DNA of 64,000 nt from Terriglobus roseus (GCF_900105625.1 NZ_FNSD01000001.1:2604001-2668000), one strand, 5' to 3'; counted from the stretch's first letter, positions 53,266-62,432 are shown. The notes: generated by a model from the letters alone, not told the origin. Numbers and translations: made by a program.

Positions 53266-53787
53266 ATGGCGAAGTGGACACAGGACGGCGGCTTCTTCAC
53301 CCTCCACGACACAGGCGAAGTGAAGGCGCCTATTGATCGCTGCTTCCAGCTGACCTGCAGCATTGCGCTGGTGCGTGAGGAGCTTGGCATGAAGCCGGTC
53401 ACCGGTCGCACTGAGGGCCTGGTACAGCACGGCGACACGGTGCGCTGGGAGGGCTGGCAACTTGGGTTGAAGCACTTTCACGTGACAGGGATCTCCGGCT
53501 ATGACCGTCCGGTCTTCATGCAGGACAGCATGCTCGACGGACGCTTCCGCACCTTTCAGCATGACCACCATCTGCGGGAACTGCCGGACCGCGGCGGGAC
53601 CCAGTTGGAGGATGAAGTACGATTCTCTCTGCCGTTCGGCTGGGCAGGCAGGCTTGTCGCAAGGTACATCGTGGTGCCGCATGTGCTGCGGCTCATGCGG
53701 AGCCGGTTCGCCCGCATCAAGCGCATCGCCGAGGGTGACGCATGGCGGCAGTATCTGCCGAACGAGCAGACCGCATCCCATGCGTAG
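53266..53787 (+). CDS. SRPBCC (START-like) domain protein
   Basis: The 173-residue protein has the START/SRPBCC ligand-binding pattern: GEVKAPIDRCFQLTCSIALV, VRWEGWQLGLKHFHV, FMQDSMLDGRFRTFQHDH and a terminal helix RLMRSRFARIKRIAEGD. Relatives are annotated as cell-division inhibitor-like or ligand-binding proteins with no fixed ligand. A GGGA element lies ten bases before ATG 53266; the frame extends upstream without evidence. It is followed after 39 bp by the oxidoreductase gene, probably in one transcript. Confidence 0.8.
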   Translation: MAKWTQDGGFFTLHDTGEVKAPIDRCFQLTCSIALVREELGMKPVTGRTEGLVQHGDTVRWEGWQLGLKHFHVTGISGYDRPVFMQDSMLDGRFRTFQHDHHLRELPDRGGTQLEDEVRFSLPFGWAGRLVARYIVVPHVLRLMRSRFARIKRIAEGDAWRQYLPNEQTASHA

Positions 53788-53826
53788 CGAAACACGCAAG
53801 ACTTTTCGCCAGTTCAGGAGCACGCA

Positions 53827-54744
53827 ATGAAGGCAGTCCGGCTGTATGAGTATGGTCCCGCGAAGAACCTGAAGTATGAGACCGATGTCCCCGATCCCGA
53901 GGTGGGTGAAGATGATGTGCTGGTCGCCGCAGCCGCCACCAGCATCAACCCGGTAGATTGGAAGATGCGTTCGGGCGAAGCGAAGGAGCGCTTTCCCGTC
54001 AGCTTTCCCGGCATCCTTGGTCGCGACGTCAGTGGTGTGGTTCGAGCCGTTGGCAGCAACGTACGCGGCGTGAAAGAAGGCGAACGCGTCATGGCGCTCA
54101 CCACCGGCACCTATGCGGAACTGGTGATCGTGAAGGGCTACGAGATCACGCATATCCCCGACGGCGTCGACATCATTCAGGCTGCAGCGCTGCCGCTGAT
54201 TGCACTCACAGGCGATCAGCTTGTGCGTGAGGCGTGTTCCCTGCAGAAGGGCCAGTCCATCCTGGTGACGGGAGCCATGGGAAGTGTGGGCCGCGCGGCG
54301 GTTCACAGCGCGAAGAAGATCGGCGCGCATGTCATCGCGGGGGTGCGCAAGCATCAGCTCGACGATGCGAAGGAGCTTGGTGCGAATGCACTGGTCGCCC
54401 TGGACGACGAAGAAGCGGTACGGAACATGGGCAAGGTAGACGCCATCGCCGACACCGTCGGCGGCAAGGTGACAACACCCTTGCTGATCCACATCAAGGA
54501 AGGCGGCATCTGCGGCACCGTCGTTACGCCGCCACCCGATGCAGCGCTGCACCCGGACATCAAGCTCGTGCGCTTCCGTGCACATCCTGACCCAAGCAAG
54601 GTGCGCGAGTTTGCCGATGATTATCGTGACGGCAAGTTCAAGCTGCCCATCGTACGTAACTTCGCACTGAGCGAAGCGGCCGAAGCGCAGGAGTTCGCAG
54701 AAAAAGGCGGCAGCGGTGGCAAGGTTCTGTTGCTGATGGTTTAG
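53827..54744 (+). CDS. zinc-free MDR NADP-dependent oxidoreductase (quinone-oxidoreductase type)
   Basis: The 305-residue enzyme has the MDR GroES-like start (MKAVRLYEYGPAKNLKYE), SINPVDWKMRSG, FPGILGRDVSGVVRAVG, and the coenzyme loop SILVTGAMGSVGRAAVHSA. No structural or catalytic zinc Cys are present, as in zeta-crystallin-like reductases. It probably reduces an unsaturated carbonyl or quinone with NADPH. It follows the SRPBCC gene, and a long-stem terminator closes the unit. Confidence 0.88.
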   Translation: MKAVRLYEYGPAKNLKYETDVPDPEVGEDDVLVAAAATSINPVDWKMRSGEAKERFPVSFPGILGRDVSGVVRAVGSNVRGVKEGERVMALTTGTYAELVIVKGYEITHIPDGVDIIQAAALPLIALTGDQLVREACSLQKGQSILVTGAMGSVGRAAVHSAKKIGAHVIAGVRKHQLDDAKELGANALVALDDEEAVRNMGKVDAIADTVGGKVTTPLLIHIKEGGICGTVVTPPPDAALHPDIKLVRFRAHPDPSKVREFADDYRDGKFKLPIVRNFALSEAAEAQEFAEKGGSGGKVLLLMV

Positions 54745-54761
54745 GAAGAGCGCAGGCTCGA

Positions 54762-54805
54762 ACAAAGAACCCCACATCGCGGTTTTGAGATGTGGGGTTC
54801 TTTGT
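54762..54805. terminator. long-stem terminator / type C repeat copy 1
   Basis: ACAAAGAACCCCACATC (54762-54778) and its perfect reverse complement (54789-54805) form a 17-bp stem with a ten-base loop, 17 bp after the oxidoreductase stop. Its core (54770-54797) resembles two other hairpins at 55200 and 56216, so it is also a member of a repeat family. Confidence 0.75.
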
Positions 54806-54858
54806 CGGACCGTCCGTCGTTGGCCATCTGATCTGTGAAAGCGAAGCGACGAAGGCGG

Positions 54859-54941
54859 GCTGAAGGCACGCGACTTCCCAGCCCAGGGCGAAGCCCTGGG
54901 GTAACGGATTAAGAAGGAACCGCGCGCTGAAGGCACGCGAC
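54859..54941. repeat. 16-bp direct repeat pair
   Basis: GCTGAAGGCACGCGAC occurs twice, 67 bp apart. Between the copies lies the palindrome CCCAGGG-CGAAG-CCCTGGG. The unit looks like a dispersed intergenic repeat; its role is unknown. Confidence 0.65.
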
Positions 54942-55199
54942 ACAATGCAGGAAGCATGATGGTTTGGCTACCCCGAAAAAGTCTGTCGCGACTTTCAGTC
55001 CACAACCGGCCGATCATCTGGAGATTTTGGGCCGGAAGTCGCGGACCTACCCGCCGCTGGATGCGTACACGAACCGCTGTGCGAAGTACTAAGTGAGCGA
55101 GGCGGCGACGCCGGGAGCCGAACTACACGTCGTCATTCTGACGGTTTTGCATTTGTGCTGGTGGACTCAGATATACAGCAGACTTGTGTAACTCTCGAA

Positions 55200-55226
55200 C
55201 CCACGTCTCAAAATCGAGGCACGGGG
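55200..55226. repeat. type C hairpin repeat, copy 2
   Basis: The imperfect hairpin starts CCCACGTCTCAAAATCGAGG and ends CACGGGG. It matches the core words (CCC, CTCAAAA, CGAG, GGGG) of the hairpins at 54770 (opposite orientation) and 56216. Confidence 0.65.
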
Positions 55227-55244
55227 CACTCACTTGGTTGTGAC

Positions 55245-56084
55245 TTACTTCCTGGTCGCTTCGTCATAGAGTAAGTCGCCTACCGCCTTGTGTGCCGCGG
55301 TGGAGGGATGACCGTCGTGATAGAAGAAGTAAGTCGCAGGGGTTGCGCAGGGAGTTGTGTCTTCGTCGCGCAGCGCACGGCCCGCACATTTATCCGTGAC
55401 ATTGGTAAAGCCATACTTATCCGGATGAGTGATTACTTCATCGAAGAAGCCGCCCCAGTGACTGTTCGAGATCTGAATGTCCTTGTGCCTGGCTTGCTCA
55501 TCGCCAGGGATGGCGGCCAGTTGCGGGTTGAAGCGCTCGCCGGCAGAGGCAAACGCCGGAATCTTTGTCGGGAGCAGCGCGACTTCAAATCGCCGTGCGC
55601 CGAGTGAGTACAGTGTCTCAATCTCACCCTCGAGATTCGCAACAGTCTCACCATCTTTCAGGCTGCGGTCATTCAAGCCGCCCAGCAGAAAGAACATCGT
55701 GGTCTTGGGATCGAATGTCACGTTGCCATCCTTCACCATGGCGGCAAAGTCATTCACCTGGTTTCGCATGCCGCGTCCCAGCAGCTCATTATGGGAATAC
55801 CGTCGGCCTTCGCTCTCGCCCGTGCGCGCACCGCTGACCGAAAAGTTAAGACCTTCGCGAATGGGATGTTCACTCTTCGTCTTTGAATCCCCGAAGTAAG
55901 TGAAAGGAATATTAAGCCGCTGCGCCAGGTACACGACCGCCGTCGGTCCATTGCCATCGACATAGCCCGCACCGCTGTCCGAGTAACTGTCGCCGAAGAC
56001 ATACAGTTGCGTGTACGGCTTGCCTTGCCCGAAGACAAGAATTGGCGATAAGACAACGAGAAAAAGTACGAAGCACCGACGCAT
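55245..56084 (-). CDS. exported SGNH/GDSL hydrolase
   Basis: The 279-residue protein has a signal peptide (MRRCFVLFLVVLSPILVFG) and GDSL-family blocks: LYVFGDSYSDSGAGY (block I nucleophile Ser), FSVSGARTGE (block II Gly), FFLLGGLNDRS (block III Asn) and YHDGHPST (block V Asp and His). It should hydrolyse an ester, for example an acetylated polysaccharide or a lipid, outside the cytoplasm. Substrate unknown. Confidence 0.9.
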   Translation of the reverse strand: MRRCFVLFLVVLSPILVFGQGKPYTQLYVFGDSYSDSGAGYVDGNGPTAVVYLAQRLNIPFTYFGDSKTKSEHPIREGLNFSVSGARTGESEGRRYSHNELLGRGMRNQVNDFAAMVKDGNVTFDPKTTMFFLLGGLNDRSLKDGETVANLEGEIETLYSLGARRFEVALLPTKIPAFASAGERFNPQLAAIPGDEQARHKDIQISNSHWGGFFDEVITHPDKYGFTNVTDKCAGRALRDEDTTPCATPATYFFYHDGHPSTAAHKAVGDLLYDEATRK

Positions 56085-56215
56085 AGAGTCCCCTCAGCGT
56101 GGCAAGTATACCGGGACAATCAGCCTTAGAAGGCAGATGCCCCGCATCCTGAAGGGATGTGCGTTCGTTCACACGCTGGGTGTTCGCGGCGAGGCTGCGC
56201 AAGCTGGACATCCAA

Positions 56216-56241
56216 CCCGCGTCTCAAAAGCGAGATGCGGG
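56216..56241. repeat. type C hairpin repeat, copy 3
   Basis: The hairpin starts CCCGCGTCTCAAAAGCGAG and ends ATGCGGG: a 10-bp-class stem around CTCAAAAGCGAG. It lies between the SGNH hydrolase and the SPFH gene and could double as a terminator for the SPFH gene. Confidence 0.7.
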
Positions 56242-56279
56242 CAGCCGGGTCCGGTGGTTGTTCTTCCGGAAGGTGTGCT

Positions 56280-57215
56280 CTAGCTCTGTGGTTTTGGCGC
56301 CGGTGCGGCACTCATGGAATGCGCAGGCTGACTGCGCAGACCGGCAAGTATCTGCTGCAGAAAGTCATTCGCGGCACCCGGGTTATTCGGTAGGAAAAGT
56401 GTGTTGGTGCCACCACGCATGCCAATGTCTTTCAGCGTGTCGAAGTACTGTGTCAGCAGCACCAGCGCCATCACATCTTCCGCAGTTGTACCCGGAACAG
56501 ATTCGCGGAAGTGTTCAATGCTCGCGCGAAGACCATCGATGATCGCCTGCCGCTCGGCCGCAATGCCTTTGCCCTGCAACGCCTTGCTCTCAGCTTCGGC
56601 TTCCGCCTGCTTGACCTTCAGAATCTTGTCAGCCTCGCCCTTCGCCTGCGCGGCCACCTGCGAACGCTGTGCCGCATTGATGTCGTTCATCGCGGCTTTT
56701 ACTTTTGCATCGGGAATGATGTCGGTGACGAGCGCCGTCAGGATGTTGAAGCCGAACTCGCGCATGGTCGCATCCAACTCAACCTTCACGGCGATCGAGA
56801 TGCCGCTCATTTGCTCGAAGGTTTCATCCAGTGTGAGCTTCGGCACATGCCCAAGGATGGAGTTAAAGACAAAGCTCTCAATCTGTTTCTGCGGTCGCGA
56901 CAGCCGATAGAAGGCGTCGAAGATCTTGTCATCCAGCACACCATACTGCACGCTGACGGGGATCTGCACGAAGACGTTGTCGCGTGTCTTGGTCTCCACG
57001 GAGAACTGCGCCTGCTGCACCTGCAGGTCCACGAAGGCGACGCGCTCTGCGTAGGGGATCAGCAGGTGCAGGCCGGGCCGCACGATGCGGTTGAACTTGC
57101 CGAAGCGTTCCACTACGCCAGCCTGCGACGTGCGAACGGTGTACAGGGTCTTCAGCAGAGTAATGAGCAGAGCCAAAACAAGAACGAGCAGAACCACACC
57201 AAGGACCGGATCCAT
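56280..57215 (-). CDS. SPFH/Band 7 (stomatin-like) membrane protein
   Basis: The 311-residue protein has one N-terminal membrane helix (LGVVLLVLVLALLITLLKTL), the SPFH domain (TSQAGVVERFGKFNRIVRPGLH, RDNVFVQIPVSVQYGV, ILTALVTDIIPDAKVKAAM), a long coiled coil rich in Ala, Glu and Lys (about 190-260), and a Pro/Ser tail. Such proteins oligomerise as membrane scaffolds (QmcA-like). No NfeD gene is adjacent. ATG 57215 follows GGAG by eight bases. It is divergent from the DUF2461 gene. Confidence 0.92.
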   Translation of the reverse strand: MDPVLGVVLLVLVLALLITLLKTLYTVRTSQAGVVERFGKFNRIVRPGLHLLIPYAERVAFVDLQVQQAQFSVETKTRDNVFVQIPVSVQYGVLDDKIFDAFYRLSRPQKQIESFVFNSILGHVPKLTLDETFEQMSGISIAVKVELDATMREFGFNILTALVTDIIPDAKVKAAMNDINAAQRSQVAAQAKGEADKILKVKQAEAEAESKALQGKGIAAERQAIIDGLRASIEHFRESVPGTTAEDVMALVLLTQYFDTLKDIGMRGGTNTLFLPNNPGAANDFLQQILAGLRSQPAHSMSAAPAPKPQS

Positions 57216-57302
57216 CAGGGAACTCCACGTACTTCGAGTCCTAACGATACGCCTGTGCTGTCGAGCTGACGCGCGGGAGCTGCGGCATAGAATCGACGAT
57301 GC

Positions 57303-58001
57303 ATGGCTACACACTTCGCACCAGCCGGTATCAAGTTCCTGAAGGGCCTCAAGCGCCACAACGATCGCACATGGTTCGCAGACCGTAAGAGCGTCTACGA
57401 GGCAGAGGTGCAGCTCCCCTGGCTGACGTTGATCGATGAAGTCAACGAAGCAATGCTCGACTTCGCGCCGGAGTGTGTGAAGCCTGCGAAGAAGGCCATG
57501 TTCCGCATCTATCGCGACACGCGTTTCAGTAACAACAAACTGCCGTACAAGACCCACGTGGGCGCATGGTGGTCTCCCGCGTCGCTTGCGAAGACGAGTG
57601 GCGGCGGCTTCTACGCGCATGTTGCCGGCGACGAAGTCGTTGTTGCAGCAGGTGTCTACATGCCGCAGCCGGAACAACTCCTCGCGATTCGCAGGCACAT
57701 GCAGCATGAGCACGCGACGATGCGAGGGATGCTCGCCGACAGGAAGCTGCGAAAGCTGATGCCGGATCTCGACAGCAATCCGCTCAAACGCATGCCAAAG
57801 GGCTTTGCTGCGGAGGATCCTGCAGCGGACCTGCTGCTCTGCCGCCAGTGGGCTTTGTCAGCGACCCTACCGGGCGATCTTGCACTTACGCCGCAGTTGG
57901 TACCGGAGATCGTCAAGCGATTTCGCGCCATGGCGCCGGTGGTTGCACTACTCAATGCGCCGCTTCTGCGAGCCTCCGCACCGCGCCGAAGTATGTTTTA
58001 G
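57303..58001 (+). CDS. DUF2461 (TIGR02453) family protein
   Basis: The 232-residue protein has the TIGR02453 pattern: GIKFLKGLKRHNDRTWFADR near the start, ARRIYRD-like FRIYRDTRFSNNKLPYKTHVG in the middle (the most conserved part), and GFYAHVAGDEVVVAAGVYMP. The family is widespread and soluble with no assigned function. No clear ribosome site precedes ATG 57303. Confidence 0.88.
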   Translation: MATHFAPAGIKFLKGLKRHNDRTWFADRKSVYEAEVQLPWLTLIDEVNEAMLDFAPECVKPAKKAMFRIYRDTRFSNNKLPYKTHVGAWWSPASLAKTSGGGFYAHVAGDEVVVAAGVYMPQPEQLLAIRRHMQHEHATMRGMLADRKLRKLMPDLDSNPLKRMPKGFAAEDPAADLLLCRQWALSATLPGDLALTPQLVPEIVKRFRAMAPVVALLNAPLLRASAPRRSMF

Positions 58002-58289
58002 ACCCCGCAAATACGGTGAATTCGCCCGATTCGGAACCATTTCGGACACCTTTCCACAAGAATCCCGCTAAAAGCCGAAGAAAACCGCGAAAACCAGAAG
58101 TTTGTCCGTTGACAACGTGCCCACAAAAGTCCATCGTGATATGCGGAACGGTTGCGGGAACCCGCATGAACACTGGAGATTTTCACCGGTGCCGGCGAAT
58201 TCGCGATGGGTAACGAAAGCGATCGCCGTACGTCATACGCGCCCCACCCGCGCCGCATCACAGTTCTGCACGTAAAAGGAGCAACACAA

Positions 58290-58601
58290 ATGGCAAAGGG
58301 ACTCACAAAGACAGCACTTATCCGCCAGATGGCCGACGCAACCGAGCTGCCCACCAAGCAGGTTGCAGGCTTCCTGGATCTGCTGGCACAGACCGCAGTC
58401 AAAGAGACCAAGAAGAATGGCGAGTTCACCATTCCCGGACTGGGCAAGCTGGTAAAGGCTGAGCGCAAGGCTCGCACCGGCCGCAACCCGCAGACGGGCG
58501 AGGCCATCAAGATCAAGGCCAAGACCGTGGTCAAGTTCCGCGTAGCCAAGGCTGCCAAGGACGCGATCGCACCCGTTAAGGCTGCTGCAGCCAAGAAGTA
58601 G
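58290..58601 (+). CDS. HU family DNA-binding protein
   Basis: HU dimers bend DNA and organise the nucleoid. The 103-residue protein has KTALIRQMADATELPTKQVA, the conserved FTIPGLGKLVKAERKARTGRNPQTGE arm with the DNA-contact region, KIKAKTVVKFRVAKAAKD, and an Ala/Lys-rich tail. GGAG lies before ATG 58290. The tail is longer than the usual 90 residues. It is followed by a terminator. Confidence 0.93.
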   Translation: MAKGLTKTALIRQMADATELPTKQVAGFLDLLAQTAVKETKKNGEFTIPGLGKLVKAERKARTGRNPQTGEAIKIKAKTVVKFRVAKAAKDAIAPVKAAAAKK

Positions 58602-58651
58602 TCGCTTCGTGCCGCTCTCACTTTGAGAAGGTACGCGCTGCATGGAACAAC

Positions 58652-58692
58652 AGAGACGCCGTAGTGCCTTGTGCACTGCGGCGTCTCTCTTT
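58652..58692 (+). terminator. intrinsic terminator after HU gene
   Basis: AGAGACGCCGTAGTGC (58652-58667) and GCACTGCGGCGTCTCT (58673-58688) pair with a single mismatch around loop CTTGT, followed by CTTTT. It lies about 50 bp after the HU stop. Confidence 0.85.
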
Positions 58693-58719
58693 TGCCGGAG
58701 GCTTGACCACAGGTGCAGA

Positions 58720-59814
58720 ATGGTGCGCATGCGTATCTCCCTCACGCGCCGCGGCTTTGTCGGTATGACGTCAATGGCAGTTGCCTCGAATGCCTTTCCG
58801 GCAGCCGCATCACCGCGCTCGCTGGAGACGCCCTTCAAGCTGAACCGCCTGGTGCTTGGACCTTCGAACACGCAGGGGGCCTTCGATGAGAAGTCGGTTG
58901 ACTGCCCGTTTGTCTATCGCCACAACGGCCTTTGGTACATGACCTTCGTGGCCTTCGATGGCACGGGCTACCAGACGGGCCTGGCTTCGTCGCAGGACCT
59001 GATCCACTGGAAGAATCTCGGCGCCATTCTGAAGCGCGATCCCTCTAACCCGGTGTTGAAGTTCAACGTGGCCATGAACTGGATCCTGCGTGAGAACGAC
59101 CTCCACTCCGAGGGAAACATTCAGCGGGTATCGGCACCCGGCATTACCCGTCAGTTCGTCGGTGCCTACCATGCGTATCCCAGCGAGGGGTATGAGAGTG
59201 GCGCAGCCGTAATCGGCCTGGCTTTCAGTGACGACGGCCTGCATTGGACGGCGGGCCCAACCATCCTTCGGCCGGAAGAAGGCGCAGACTGGGAGCGTGG
59301 CGGCCTTTACAAGCCATGCCTGCTACGCGACGGTGGCAGGTTCTATCTGTTCTACAACGCGAAGGACCACACAACGGGCGGCTGGCACGAGCAGACAGGC
59401 GTCGCCGTTTCGACCGATCTGAAGACGTGGCAGCGGCACAGCGGTAATCCTATTTTGAAGAATGGCCCGGAGGGCTCAGCGGACGCGCACTTTGCCAGCG
59501 ATCCGTGTGTGTTGAAGAATGGCGGGGAGTGGGCTTACTTCTACTTCGGCCTGGACAACAAAGGCGTTGCGCGCGAACTGGTGGCGACCGGGCCGGACCT
59601 ATTCCACGCAACCCAGACCCGCGTGCCGCTGATCGACGTGGGTGAGCCCGGCTCAGTCGACGGCATCTACGCGCACAAGCCGTCCGTCGTCAGTCATGCG
59701 GGCGATCTGTATCACTTCTATTGCGCAGTTGGCGGCGACCGGAAACACAGTGTGCGCGGCATCTCTGTCGCACGATCGCGCGCATGGACTGAAAGGGAAC
59801 TCAGCGGGCTTTAG
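58720..59814 (+). CDS. Tat-exported five-bladed beta-propeller glycosidase (GH43/GH32-like)
   Basis: The 364-residue protein has a twin-arginine signal (LTRRGFVGMTSMAVASNAFPA). The body has propeller repeats: FDEKSVDCPFVYRHNGLWYMTFVAFDG, GLASSQDLIHWKN, GLAFSDDGLHWTAG, DWERGGLYKPCLLRDGGRFYLFYN, and a later DPCVLKNGGEWAYFYFG. The acidic residues Asp near the start and Asp/Glu later fit the GH43/GH32/GH130 clan. Start at 58720 or 58729 (both just before the Tat signal). Its substrate is unknown. Ends with a 4-bp tail-to-tail overlap with the next gene. Confidence 0.83.
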   Translation: MVRMRISLTRRGFVGMTSMAVASNAFPAAASPRSLETPFKLNRLVLGPSNTQGAFDEKSVDCPFVYRHNGLWYMTFVAFDGTGYQTGLASSQDLIHWKNLGAILKRDPSNPVLKFNVAMNWILRENDLHSEGNIQRVSAPGITRQFVGAYHAYPSEGYESGAAVIGLAFSDDGLHWTAGPTILRPEEGADWERGGLYKPCLLRDGGRFYLFYNAKDHTTGGWHEQTGVAVSTDLKTWQRHSGNPILKNGPEGSADAHFASDPCVLKNGGEWAYFYFGLDNKGVARELVATGPDLFHATQTRVPLIDVGEPGSVDGIYAHKPSVVSHAGDLYHFYCAVGGDRKHSVRGISVARSRAWTERELSGL

Positions 59815-60599
59815 AACGTGGCCTTCGGAATGAACGCGCGCGCCGCGACCGAGATGCCCAGCGAGATGACGATGCCCTGCATCACGCGCAGTACCGAAGC
59901 CTCCCAGCCAAAGCCGTTCGACCAACCCACGGCGGCCAGCGTGACGGCGGTGCCGACCACGTAGATCTCGCTGAGGAAGCCCTGCTTCCAATCCGGCTTG
60001 CTCTGCGCGGGTGCGGTCATCGCGCGCAACGACGGCGCCAGGCGCGGCACTTCCATCAGGTAGGCGCTGTAGGCCTCTCCCAGGCGTTCGCGCAGGTAAG
60101 GCTCCTCGCGACCGATCAGGCGGAGCTGCACCAACATGATCAGGTTCACGCAGATCACCGCAGCGTCCGGTCGCATCAGCATCGCCAGTGCGAAGGTGTG
60201 CAGGATGGTGCCAAGGTAAAGCGGGTTGCGGACGTAGCGGTATGGGCCATCCGCAACGATGCGGTCGCCAACCATGCCACCGCGCTGCACGGTGGTCGCA
60301 CCCAGGTACGCCGCTCCCCACACACGCAGAGCCGCGCCGGCTAACGCAAAGAGGATCATGAACACCAGCACGGTGTTCCACGCGGAGGCGAAGTGCTCAT
60401 AGAGCGGGCGTGTCAAAGCATCCGAGATGCGGAACCAGGTGCTGCCATTCCGCACAAAGCCCCAGATCGAGATGTGTCTCAGGCCTGCAACACCGTTGTG
60501 GTAATCCGGCCAGGGGGAAGCGAAACACAGGGTGTAGATCAGCCCGTGGACCAGGTAACGATGTTTGTATTCAAAGGCAGTGGCACGCATCAATCGCAT
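59811..60599 (-). CDS. isoprenylcysteine carboxyl methyltransferase-like membrane protein
   Basis: The 262-residue protein has about five membrane helices and the ICMT/PEMT-type motif VADGPYRYVRNPLYLGTIL, with IGREEPYLRERLGEAYSAYL after it, the SAM-binding and catalytic region of this integral-membrane methyltransferase family. In bacteria the acceptors are unknown lipids or small thiols. The start may be ATG 60599 or 60590; no strong ribosome site is seen. Confidence 0.85.
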   Translation of the reverse strand: MRLMRATAFEYKHRYLVHGLIYTLCFASPWPDYHNGVAGLRHISIWGFVRNGSTWFRISDALTRPLYEHFASAWNTVLVFMILFALAGAALRVWGAAYLGATTVQRGGMVGDRIVADGPYRYVRNPLYLGTILHTFALAMLMRPDAAVICVNLIMLVQLRLIGREEPYLRERLGEAYSAYLMEVPRLAPSLRAMTAPAQSKPDWKQGFLSEIYVVGTAVTLAAVGWSNGFGWEASVLRVMQGIVISLGISVAARAFIPKATF

Positions 60600-60662
60600 T
60601 TTCTGAGACGTCTCAATCTTTTTCTTTTGCGGTACAAAATGTTTGTAATCAACGACTTAAGG

Positions 60663-61577
60663 CTAATGGGAGAGGGTCGCCAGAAGTGTGTCGAAATCTT
60701 CAAGGTTGCTGTATTCAATGACGACTCGACCTTTACCTCGCGTATCCTCGATCCGAACCTTCAGGCCCAGCGATCTCTGTAACTGATCCTGTGCAGCCTT
60801 CACATTGGCGTCGATGTCCGGTGCGGTCGCCTCGATGCGCCCGATCTTTCGCTCCGGATCCAGCAGGTTCTTGACGTAGCTCTCGGTCTGCCGAACCGAC
60901 ATGGAGAGAGCGCCGATCTTCTGCGCGGCCGCCATCATCTGCGCCTCAGACTCCAGCGCAAGCAGCGCTCGCGCGTGTCCAAAGGACAGGTCTCCCGCCT
61001 CCACCTTCCCCTGCACAGCCTCCGGAAGGCGCAATAACCGCAGGAAGTTCGAGACAGAGGCTCGATCCTTGCCGGTGCGTTTCGCCATCTGGTCCTGCGT
61101 CATCTTGAAGTCGCGGCTCAGCCGGTCATAAGCACGCGCCTGTTCCATTGGGTTCAGGTCAGCTCGCTGCAGGTTCTCGACGATGGTCATCTCCATCGCC
61201 TGCTCATCCGAGACCTCGCGAACCACCGCTGGGATCGTTGGCTTGCCGGCACGCTGCGAAGCCAGCCAGCGGCGCTCGCCTGCGATCAACTGGTAGCGGC
61301 CCTTGCCAAGAGCCCGAACGATGATGGGCTGAACGACGCCCGTCGCCGCGATGGACTGCGACAATTCCTCCAAAGCGGCCTCGTCGAAGCGCGTGCGGGT
61401 CTGGTAGGGATTGCGATCAATCGCAGTGACGTCAACCTCAAGCGGCTTGCCCGAGTTCTCAACCACCGGCGGAGCGGGTGCGGGCGGCGGCGGGGTGGCT
61501 TGGCGGCTGGGCAGCAGGGCCTCAAGGCCTCGGCCCAGGGCGCGGCGCTTCGTATCGGGTGCTTTGGTGCTGGACAT
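60663..61577 (-). CDS. parB: chromosome partitioning protein ParB
   Basis: ParB is a CTP-dependent clamp that loads at parS and spreads along DNA. The 304-residue protein has the N-terminal CTP-binding region with GERRWLASQRAG and MEMTIVENLQRADLNPMEQA, the helix-turn-helix TQDQMAKRTGKDRASVSNFLRLL, and a C-terminal dimerisation segment (VIEYSNLEDFDTLLATL). It is downstream of parA by 30 bp, and the parS sites lie just upstream of parA. Confidence 0.97.
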   Translation of the reverse strand: MSSTKAPDTKRRALGRGLEALLPSRQATPPPPAPAPPVVENSGKPLEVDVTAIDRNPYQTRTRFDEAALEELSQSIAATGVVQPIIVRALGKGRYQLIAGERRWLASQRAGKPTIPAVVREVSDEQAMEMTIVENLQRADLNPMEQARAYDRLSRDFKMTQDQMAKRTGKDRASVSNFLRLLRLPEAVQGKVEAGDLSFGHARALLALESEAQMMAAAQKIGALSMSVRQTESYVKNLLDPERKIGRIEATAPDIDANVKAAQDQLQRSLGLKVRIEDTRGKGRVVIEYSNLEDFDTLLATLSH

Positions 61578-61607
61578 CGTTCAAACTCCTGGATGCTGGA
61601 CTGCAGA

Positions 61608-62432
61608 TTACTCGTCGGGATCGGATTCGTGGATAACCGTACCGGCTGGATTCCCCGCGATGGTGAAGACGCCGTTGCGTGCCAGCAGCTCGCGGCACAA
61701 GTCGCGATAGGCCTCGGCACCTCGTGACTTCGGGTCATACATGACGACCGGCAGGCCGTGGCTCGGCGCCTCGGCAACACGGATATTGCGAGGAATCGTC
61801 GTCGTGAAAAGCTTGTCCCCAAAGAAGCCCTTGATATTCTCCGATACCTGCTGCGAAAGCGAAGTGCGTGGGTCATACATGGTGAGGACTACGCCCTCAA
61901 GCGAAAGCTCCGGTTGGAAAGCTGCAGCGACGCGATCCAGCGTGCCGGTCAGTTCCGAGATGCCTTCCAGAGCGAAGTATTCCGCCTGCATGGGGACCAG
62001 CAGGGTGTCGGCAGCGACCAGCGCGTTCAGCGTCAGCAGGTCGAGTGCGGGTGGGCAGTCGAGCAGTATAAAGGGGTAGCGCTCCCGGATGGAATCGAGC
62101 GCTTCCTTCAGGCGGAACTCGCGCCGCTCCTGCTGTGCAAGGTCGAAGTTCGCACCGATCAGGTCTTTGCTGCTGGGGATGACAGAGAGGTGTTCGACCT
62201 GCGTGGCGACGACAGCTTCCTCCGCGGTGCAGTCGCCCAGCAGCACGTCGTACGTGGACATGCGTTCCATGTCGCGGGAGATGCCGAGGCCGCCGCTGGC
62301 GTTGGTCTGCGGATCGCAGTCCACCAGCAGTGTGTCCAGGCCGGTGAGTGCGATAGCTGCGGCCAGGTTGATGGCTGTCGTGGTCTTACCGACGCCGCCC
62401 TTCTGGTTAACAATTGCGATGACTTTTCCCAT
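61608..62432 (-). CDS. parA: chromosome partitioning ATPase ParA
   Basis: ParA is the ATPase that moves ParB-parS complexes over the nucleoid. The 274-residue protein has the deviant Walker [35 protein letters not shown] (Walker A'), [20 protein letters not shown] (Walker B) and [16 protein letters not shown]. The start is set at 62432 by family length. It forms an operon with parB. Confidence 0.97.
   Translation of the reverse strand: MGKVIAIVNQKGGVGKTTTAINLAAAIALTGLDTLLVDCDPQTNASGGLGISRDMERMSTYDVLLGDCTAEEAVVATQVEHLSVIPSSKDLIGANFDLAQQERREFRLKEALDSIRERYPFILLDCPPALDLLTLNALVAADTLLVPMQAEYFALEGISELTGTLDRVAAAFQPELSLEGVVLTMYDPRTSLSQQVSENIKGFFGDKLFTTTIPRNIRVAEAPSHGLPVVMYDPKSRGAEAYRDLCRELLARNGVFTIAGNPAGTVIHESDPDE

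Larger units (their letters stand above)
54745..55244. other. 500-bp repeat-rich intergenic region
   Basis: Apart from the hairpin at 54762, this gap holds a 16-bp direct repeat (GCTGAAGGCACGCGAC at 54859-54874 and 54926-54941). The first copy is followed by the small palindrome CCCAGGGCGAAGCCCTGGG. A second type C hairpin is at 55200. No gene is seen. Confidence 0.6.

Noticed and set aside
53098-55017. 639-codon open frame on the minus strand
   Set aside because: It runs antisense across two well-supported genes (SRPBCC protein and MDR oxidoreductase), has Cys/His/Arg-rich composition and no domain.
58046-58053. TTTCCACA near the DUF2461 gene as a DnaA box
   Set aside because: A single short match with no others around it.
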